From positions 42,197,501 through 42,261,500 of the forward strand of contig NC_056760.1 of the NCBI RefSeq assembly GCF_018687715.1: a DNA stretch of 64,000 bases, read 5' to 3'. Shown here piece by piece: positions 57,429-64,000 of this stretch. A model generated the notes under the pieces. It was not told where the DNA came from. It did no database searches and was given only the letters and a program-made list of their open reading frames with translations. The position numbers and the translations under genes are program-made. How positions within the stretch are numbered: position 1 is the first letter of the stretch; every line of letters starts with the position of its first letter. This stretch comes from Carya illinoinensis. Lineage: Eukaryota > Streptophyta > Magnoliopsida > Fagales > Juglandaceae.

Positions 57429-59297
57429 TTTTATTTTTATTTTTATTTATATTAAAGAGCCAGTAGCCACCCACATAGAAGCTCTGTCCCAAGTTTATTA
57501 ATAAATCCTCACTTGTGGCGGAGGAATACCGTGGTAACAAAAAAACACTTGGGGGCATACAATAAACCTCTAAAAAAACAAGCCCAAACCAAGTGCTAAA
57601 AAGACCTAACAAAAAAAAAAAAAAACAACTAACAAGAAAAAACCAACACAAAAACAACGAAACCAACCTGCAAAACAAAAAAAAAAAAAAAACCACCAAA
57701 AAAACCAAACCTATAATCGAATAGCCTGGAGACCAATTTTATCCACTTTCAAAATACCTTTAAGCAAATGGGGCACGTCATTGTATGAACTCCATGTACC
57801 ATTCTTCTGATCAGACACCAAGCGAGCCAAGAAATCTGCTCCTACATTGCCTTCTCTGTATATGTGTTGGATCTTGACCTCCAAGGTTGCGACCATAACT
57901 TGTATCTTTTCCCAATAATCTTCAAGATACCATATACCACAACGCCCTTTTTGCAACCAGTGAACCACCAACAGCGAGTCTAATTCAATCTCCACTCTTC
58001 CAATATGTAAGACCTGACAATACTGAAGACCATAATAAAGCGCCATGAGCTCAGCCTCATTATTAGAGCCATATCCCAATTCCTTCGCAAAAGCCCAAAT
58101 AAGGTGCCCCTTCTCATCTCTAATAATGCCCCCGGCACCCATACGACCTGGATTTCCCAAAGAACTGCCATCCACATTTAATTTAAACCACCCCGGACTT
58201 GGTTTCATCCATTTCACCAACCTAAAGTTATGCCTCTTCTCATGTTTAACTGGAATAGAAAAAAAATTTAACACTTTTTCATCTCCATCAGTTATCTTTT
58301 TACTAGCACGTAGCCTGACACCCACCCATGCAATGGCTGCCTTTATAGAACCCCAGAGAGAACTCACAGCAATGTGTTTCCCTTCCATACGTGCCTTACA
58401 CCTCCACACCCAAAGGGACCAAGTCACAATAATAGGAACAAGAGCAAGCAAAGTACCTTTTTGAGTCGAATGAGTAGCACGCCTAAACCACAACTCCATA
58501 GTTGCTCTCCAAGATCTCTGCGGATCATAAGGCATCCCTAACTGTGTAGATACCCACCTCCAAGTGTCAGCAGCAATCCTCCTATAAACCAGAACATGCT
58601 CTTGATCTTCCACACACCCCTGCATACAACATTCACATCTTGAGGCTAAAGGAATACCCAAAGAGCTAATACGACTATCAACAGTAAGACTATAATGCAT
58701 AGCCTTCCAGATGGTAATCGAATATTTTTTTGGAAGAGCTGAATGCCAAATCCAGGTAGCCCATTCAGATTTTGGTGCACGAACATGAACACACTCCCAG
58801 GCCAATTTTGAGGAAAAAACCCCATTCAGATTTGGCTTCCAAATCAATAAATCTCCACCCTCTTTTTGTGCACCGAGACAATTAAGAATTTCTTCCATTT
58901 TAGTGTCCCCCACCAAACTATGTAACAAATCCATATCCCAACCATTATGAAGCCTACATTCCCAGACTTTCAAAAAAGGATAATTAGATATATCACAAGA
59001 GTTGACAAGAGCTCCCGACTTAAGCCAAGGATCTCTCCAAAAAGACACATTACCATCCCGCACCCTCCACCAAGAATTGCCTAAAACCTTTGGAAACATA
59101 CCCACAATATGCTTCCAAAAAACTGTTCCTTTCCGTTGATCTACCAAAGTCACATGCTGATTTTTCACATACTTTTGCTTGAAAAAATTTGCCCACAAAG
59201 AATCACCTGTCAATAAATTCCAAGCCAGCTTCATAAATAAAGATTCTTGGACCTCTTCTAATTTTCGAAGACCCAAACCTCCTTCTCGAATAGGAGG
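57429..59297 (-). mobile_element. 5'-truncated L1-type LINE (about 1.87 kb)
   Basis: Flanked by the 12-bp duplication TTTGTGAAAGCT. It holds the 3' end of ORF2 (RT C-terminal region, zf-RVT, RNase H), a T/G-rich 3'UTR with long homopolymers and a (TTTTTA)-type tail (complement of 57429-57455). Its 3' end matches that of the full-length LINE at 48589-54547. The uninterrupted ORF indicates a recent insertion. Confidence 0.92.
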
Positions 59298-59483
59298 TTT
59301 GTGAAAGCTAAGCTCTAGTGATAACATATCGTCATCATTTTTTGCGCAAAAGCCACCAAGTTGTGTAGGCAATTTTCTACTCGTCCATAGCCGCTTGAAA
59401 AGTGTCCATGCAATTGCAAACCGTAAACCCAATGACGAGACTTCACATCCATGAACACAGCTACTTAGACCCTGAAAATTCAT
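57711..59483 (-). CDS. Open LINE ORF2 fragment fused to 62 host-derived codons
   Basis: A 590-codon frame without interruption. Residues 63-590 are LINE: the RT C-terminal region (PPIREGGLGLRKLEEVQESL, FKQKYVKNQHVTLVDQRKG), zf-RVT (WIWHSALPKKYSITIWKAMH, CECCMQGCVEDQEHVL) and RNase H (KLNVDGSSLGNPGRMGAGG, NNEAELMALYYGLQ, IELDSLLVVHWLQ, GNVGADFLARL). Residues 1-62 derive from the flanking DNA: residues 61-62 fall in the target duplication, so the LINE starts exactly at residue 63. The product lacks endonuclease and polymerase active sites. Expression is unknown; most likely a non-functional remnant. Confidence 0.7.
   Translation of the reverse strand: MNFQGLSSCVHGCEVSSLGLRFAIAWTLFKRLWTSRKLPTQLGGFCAKNDDDMLSLELSFHKPPIREGGLGLRKLEEVQESLFMKLAWNLLTGDSLWANFFKQKYVKNQHVTLVDQRKGTVFWKHIVGMFPKVLGNSWWRVRDGNVSFWRDPWLKSGALVNSCDISNYPFLKVWECRLHNGWDMDLLHSLVGDTKMEEILNCLGAQKEGGDLLIWKPNLNGVFSSKLAWECVHVRAPKSEWATWIWHSALPKKYSITIWKAMHYSLTVDSRISSLGIPLASRCECCMQGCVEDQEHVLVYRRIAADTWRWVSTQLGMPYDPQRSWRATMELWFRRATHSTQKGTLLALVPIIVTWSLWVWRCKARMEGKHIAVSSLWGSIKAAIAWVGVRLRASKKITDGDEKVLNFFSIPVKHEKRHNFRLVKWMKPSPGWFKLNVDGSSLGNPGRMGAGGIIRDEKGHLIWAFAKELGYGSNNEAELMALYYGLQYCQVLHIGRVEIELDSLLVVHWLQKGRCGIWYLEDYWEKIQVMVATLEVKIQHIYREGNVGADFLARLVSDQKNGTWSSYNDVPHLLKGILKVDKIGLQAIRL
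59298..59309. repeat. Target-site duplication of the truncated LINE (5' side)
   Basis: TTTGTGAAAGCT, identical to 57417-57428. Confidence 0.9.
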
Positions 59484-59615
59484 CCAATATAAGCCAACTC
59501 TATGCTCCTTCTTTTGTCCCCAATTCTAGACTTTTCTCTCTCTTGAGCTTTCTATATATTGTTTTCACCAATTTTTCATTTCTTTATTGTGTAGATCTTC
59601 TCATTGCAACCTACA

Positions 59616-61254
59616 ATGAGAATTCCATTCTTTACTTGGCTTTTCTTGATACCCATAGTCTTTGGTCAGTGTTTGGATGACTAGAAATCCTTGTTGCTCC
59701 AATTGCAGAATAGTCTCCAATGCGACAGGCATTCTCCACAAAACTGGTGCACTGGAATCAAAGTGTCGATTACTATTCGTGGAAAGGTGTGTACTGTAGC
59801 CAGGGATGTGTTATTGGTCTAGACTTGAGCAGTGAATCAATCACTGGATCAATTCCATCATTCAGCATGGCTAAGAATCTGACCAAAATTAACATTTCTC
59901 ACAATCATTTAACTGGTCAAATTACTTCCACTCGTTGGGAAGTGCTTTTGAGTCTTGTGAACCTTGACTTGCGTAACAATTCACTGGATGTGAGTATTCC
60001 ACTTTCTCTGCTTTCCCTTCCATCATTGCAGAAACTATAGCTTTCCAACAACCAATTTTTAGGGCAACTGCAACCATTTTCTAACGTCTCTTCTTTAAGA
60101 ATCGTGGACCTTAGCTCCAATCGACTTTAGGGACAACTCTCCATTCTCCCACAATTTGCCACATACTTGAATTTTTCAAGGAACAATTTCAGCACTTTCA
60201 AACCAGCTAGTATTGGTATGTCCCTTAGTTTCGCTTATTTCTTTTCTCTTTCAAGTATTAAGTTCCGTGGAAAAAGCTATAGATCAATATGCAATGCCAA
60301 ATATATCAAAAGTTTTGGGCTTGTTCAATAATTCCTTCAAGTGGCACAATTCCTGAATGCTTAAGTGAAATGAGTCAGACTCTAGAAGTACTAAATCTTG
60401 GGAAAAAAAAACTCACTGGTACAACTATAGACATATTTCCAAGCAATTGTGGCCTAGAAACTCTTTATCTCAATGAAAATCAAATAGAAAAAGGGCTACC
60501 AAAATCTGTGGCCAATTGCATGTTAAGATATAAAATAAATAATAAAATCTACATTTTTCCATCAGCTTAAGTTTTAAGAACAAGTAATGATTTTACATTA
60601 TATTAGACTAAATGATTTGAGTTTAAACAGTCTACACTCTTCCATATTTAATTAAATATTTCCCATTACTTGCCATGTTACTTGCAGAATGCATTTATGT
60701 TGCATGTCTTTGTTCTACGTTCTAACAAATTCCACGTGTCCCTTGGTTGTACAGGGCCTAATGCCAATGCTGCCTGGTCAAGCTCTAAAGAAATAGTGAT
60801 TGACATTTCCTACAACAATCTTGAGGGTACAATACCTGAAAAAATAGGACGAATCTATTCATTAGGAGTTCTCAACTTGTCCCATAATGCTCTTACAGGC
60901 CGAATCCCACCATCTCTTAGAAAGCTGAATCGTCTTATATCACTAGATCTATCGGTCAATCACTTGGTGGGGCAAATTCCTAGAATGAGATTTCCGAAAA
61001 CATCCTACGAGGGAAACGAAGGATTATATGGCTTCCCACGGCATGAAGAATGCAAAGACTTAGGATCTTGACTTCCAAACCATTCAAATGATGACATTGT
61101 GGTTGACTGGAACATCATAATCGCTGAGTTGGGATTTATTTATGGCCTTGGAATTATCATCTTACCGAATATATTTTCAAAGAAGTGGAAGATATGGTAT
61201 TCCCAACAACTTGATGACATTTTTTCAAAAATCTTCCCCAAGCTGATTTCTTGA
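59616..61254 (+). pseudogene. RLP4: LRR receptor-like protein pseudogene
   Basis: ATG 59616 starts a signal peptide (MRIPFFTWLFLIPIVFGQCL) that meets TAG at 59682-59684. The cap continues (KSLLLQLQNSL), then shifts frame to 59720-60040 (KLVHWNQSVDYYSWKGVYC, where a cap Cys pair has become YY; LRRs IPSFSMAKNLTKINISHNHL). More stops follow near 60040 and 60130. Further LRRs lie at 60289-60570, and a SINE-like insertion at 60517-60665. The frame 60670-61071 is open ([35 protein letters not shown]) to a TGA after KDLGS. The frame past that stop keeps the transmembrane segment (LGFIYGLGIIILPNIFS) and tail, ending TGA 61252-61254. Many N-terminal LRRs are missing. Closest relative in the window is RLP3. 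Confidence 0.87.
60517..60665 (+). repeat. SINE/TRIM-like insertion inside RLP4
   Basis: GTTAAGATATAAAATAAATA, AATCTACATTTTTCCATCAG, AAGTAATGATTTTACATTAT, TTTAATTAAATATTTCCCAT. It splits the LRR reading of RLP4 just before [14 protein letters not shown], and relatives lie at 15503-15715 and, as a stump, in RLP3 at about 54930-54955. Confidence 0.6.
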
Positions 61255-61265
61255 AGAAGAGGTAT

Positions 61266-61482
61266 TGTAAATAATAGTTGATTTTACTTTTTAGTCCTTA
61301 CTAAATACTTTAGCTAACATTTTTTTAGTTAACTCTTTTTAGTCTTTTTACTGTTAGTTAGTTAAACCTCAGTTGTATAAAGAGAATAGCAACTCGGTGT
61401 AATTCAGCAAGTAGAATAATAATAGAAGCATTCATTTTTCTCTTCTTCAATCCTCTTTATTTTCTTGATTGAAGTTGTATCA
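61266..61482 (+). repeat. 5' LTR of copia element C (217 bp)
   Basis: Begins TGTAAATAATAG and ends GTTGTATCA; a TATAAAGAGA lies at about 61377. It is directly followed by the primer-binding-like TGGTATCAAAGAAG (61483). The left junction falls in RLP 3' flanking sequence shared with RLP3 (CTTGAAGAAGAGG). The partner LTR is outside the window. Confidence 0.75.
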
Positions 61483-64000
61483 TGGTATCAAAGAAGTAAA
61501 CCTAGGGTTTTGCTTCAAAATTGATACAAGAATTGAATTTCTATTGCGAGAGTGAAAAATTCTTCCTCCTTTGTTTCGTCAAATACAGAAGATTCCAGTC
61601 CATATCATCCCCAAAATGGAGATTCTCCTGGTTCAATCTTGGTCTCTAATCTTCTCACAGGAGACAATTACAACAGCTGGTGTCGATCAATGGAAATGGC
61701 TTTGAAGGCCAGGAATAAAATCGGTTTCATCAATGGTGCAATTCCTCAGCCAGTTGAAACAAATGCTACGTATTCCAAATGGGATAGATGTAATAGCATG
61801 GTTTTATCATGGATTCTTAATTCTGTGGTCAGGGATATTGGAGAAACTATAGTATATGCAAAAACTGCCAAGGATATGTGGGATGAGTTGAAACATCAAT
61901 TCTCTCAAGGCAATGGACCAATGATTTTCCAATTGCAAAAACAACTTTCTTCTTTGTCTCAAGGTCAAAACTCAGTGAGTGTTTATTATCGAAAATTCAA
62001 GTGCCTATGGGATGAACTCATGAACTATAATCAGATGCCTAGTTGTACATGTGTAGCATCTAAACTCTATGCTTGTGGGGCTGTTCGTTTATTTGTAGAA
62101 TATCAACAACGCCAACATGTAATCATGTTTCTTATGGGGTTGAATGAAGATTTTGCTCATGTTAGGGGTCATATTGTACTACTGGAACCCTTACCATCAA
62201 TTACTAAAGTTTTCTCTTTAATAATTCAAGAAGAAAAACAAAGAGAAGTTGACTCCATTTGAAGAGTGGGGTTTGAATCTAATGTAGCTTTTATGAACAA
62301 AAGAGTTGAAGAATTGAAGGTTAACACCGGAAAGCAACAGTATAGAAAAGGAAAAGTATTGTGCACTCACTATGGCATGACCAATCACACAGTGGACAAG
62401 TGTTACAAATTACATGGATATCCTCCAAGTTACAAACAAAAAGGGAAGGTTTCATCAGCAAACCAAGTCATGGTCTAACCCTCGAGTACACCCTTTGATC
62501 AAAATTGCATGCCTTTCTCTCAACAACAGTATTAGCAAATATTGGCACTAATTCGACCACAACCAATTGAATTACCCAAAAACACTCCTCAGGCAGTAAA
62601 TGTACTATCAACATCCAATAGGCCTTCTTTCTCAAGTAAAACAGTTTGTCATTCCACTTATCCATCCATGAAAAATTAGAATTTCACATCAATTTCTAGC
62701 ACTTGGATCATAGATATAGGTGCTACAAACCATATTGTTCAATCTGTAAATCTTTTCACCACAATCACTCGAGTTCTCAGTACATTTGTCAAATTACCAA
62801 ATGGAGAAAATATTACAATAACACACACCTTGGTACTGTCAATTTATCAAAAGGTTTAGTTTTGAAAGATGTTTAATGTGTTCCTACTTTTGCGTATAAC
62901 CTTCTTTCAGTAACTAAACTTACATCTGACCAAAATTGTTGTTTCATTTTTTTGCTTGAGATGTGCTATATATAGGGCCTTACCCCATGGAAGATGATTG
63001 GGAAGGGTAAAAGACAGCTGGCCTTTACTTTCTGCAACAACCATCAATCAGTACATTTGCTTCTTTTTTTTTCCATCTAGTGTAAATCCCATACATAATT
63101 CTGCTTATCACTTGTGGCACAATAGACTAGGTCATCCCTCATCTTCGAGGTTGTTGTTCCTTTCCAAGTCAATACCAAATTTCAATTTCAATAAATCTGT
63201 ACATGAACATCATTGTACAATCTGTCCATTGGCAAAATAAAAGCGATTATCATTTCCAGTTCACTTTTATAAGCCTAGTTCAATTTTTCATTTAATTCTT
63301 TGTGATATATGGGGTCCTTTTTCAGTACCTACTCATGATGGTTTCAATTTTTTCTTGACCATTGTTGATGATCATTCTCAATCAACTTGGGTTTACTTAA
63401 TGAAATCTAAGTCTGAAGTTAAACAAATTCTTATAGCATTTTACAATTTGGTTCATACATAGTTTCAATAGAAAATAAAATGCATAAGAATAGATACTAG
63501 TTTAGAATTTCAAATGAGAGATTTTTTTTTTCAATCCAAAGGAATTATACACCAAACCTCTTGTGTTGAGACTCCTCAACAAAATTGAATAGTTGAGAGG
63601 AAACATCAACATCAACATCTTTTAAATGTGGCAAGAGCTTTAAAATTTCAATCAAATGTTCCTTTAAATTTTTGGGGAGAATGTGTTTTGACAGCAACTC
63701 ACATCATTAATCATATACCCTCCCATATTCTTGACAATAAATCACCACAATTGATTCTTTACGGTGATACACCTTCTTATAATCATTTTAAGGTGTTTGG
63801 TTCTCTATGTTATGCTTCTACCTTAAGCAATAACATATCAAAATTTTCTCCTAGAGCTAGGAAGTGTGCATTTGTTGGTTATTCTTTTGGAACAAAAGGA
63901 TACAAGTTGTATGATTTGACATCTCACAATTTTTTTGTTTCTCGAGATGTAATTTTTCATGAGCATATATTTCCTTTTCAGATTATAGATTCTTCTAGCG
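61483..64000 (+). mobile_element. Ty1/copia element C, running off the right edge (decayed)
   Basis: Primer-binding site at 61483, gag at 61552-62262 (GSILVSNLLTGDNYNSWCRS, AKDMWDELKHQFSQGNGPMI, SVYYRKFKCLWDEL), knuckle region 62266-62478, and a protease trace near 62700 (TWIIDIGATNHIV). Gag_pre-integrase follows at 63100-63240 (YHLWHNRLGHPSSSRLLFLS), integrase at 63240-63700 ([37 protein letters not shown]) and the C-terminal integrase region to the edge ([20 protein letters not shown]). Stops and frameshifts occur in gag, protease and integrase. The reverse transcriptase would lie beyond the window. Confidence 0.88.
61552..62478 (+). pseudogene. Copia gag of element C, interrupted
   Basis: The gag frame has GTG where the expected initiating ATG would sit (before KNSSSFVSSNTEDSS). 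It runs 236 codons and meets TGA at 62260-62262; the same frame continues as GFESNVAFMNKRVEEL to 62478. The zinc knuckle reads CTHYGMTNHTVDKCYKLHGY: the second Cys of C-x2-C-x4-H-x4-C is Tyr, so metal binding should be lost. Gag normally forms the particle that packages the element's RNA. Confidence 0.8.

Noticed and set aside
57337..57708. 123-codon Phe/Leu-rich minus-strand ORF
   Set aside because: Translation of the T/G-rich 3'UTR and tail of the truncated LINE.

Overview
The window is nuclear DNA of a dicot plant. It has large intron-containing genes with GT-AG borders, AT-rich intergenic DNA full of short inverted-repeat elements (MITEs), Ty1/copia and chromovirus-type LTR retrotransposons and plant L1-type LINEs. 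The dispersed AT-rich MITE types look like those common in woody Fagales such as walnut and hickory. That placement is an impression from memory and was not searched.

Three conserved single-function genes can be read. At the left edge lie six exons (519-3943) of an ER DnaJ/thioredoxin-like co-chaperone of the ERdj3A/TMS1 type; its signal-peptide exon is outside the window. At 6149-8644 is a complete six-exon pyruvate decarboxylase gene (605 aa) whose promoter carries an anaerobic-response-like motif. At 41753-43288 is a complete NMD3 gene (511 aa), the 60S export adaptor, with its coding sequence in one exon behind a probable 2.1 kb 5'UTR intron.

The disease-resistance-like component is a decayed cluster of LRR receptor-like proteins (RLPs). 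RLP1 (18359-21418) is full length with a single in-frame TGA at codon 213. RLP2 (45153-47543), RLP3 (54763-55597) and RLP4 (59616-61254) carry several breaks each. RLP3 and RLP4 share the same internal insertion scar, so they arose by local duplication. A relic of the RLP2 3' flank lies at 56575-56690.

Most of the rest is mobile DNA. It comprises two decayed copia elements in tandem (10.6-16 kb), a 5'-truncated LINE (22.7-25.15 kb, + strand), and a full-length LINE on the minus strand (48589-54547, 12-bp target duplication). There is also a 5'-truncated minus-strand LINE (57429-59297, 12-bp target duplication) and a copia element running off the right edge (61266-64000). In the centre, 29673-38834 is a complete 9.16 kb LTR element with 3.3 kb LTRs and a perfect GTATT target duplication. 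It has lost nearly all of gag-pol, and it sits inside a smaller terminal-inverted-repeat element.

The least familiar structure is inside that LTR element. A compact antisense transcription unit (about 35040 down to 34226, minus strand) has four promoter-like ~45-bp repeats, a TATA box, a 142-codon ORF with a predicted coiled coil, overlapping AATAAA signals and a short palindrome. I do not recognise its protein. The LTRs of the same element also carry arrays of tandem hairpin units, 8 in one LTR and 10 in the other.
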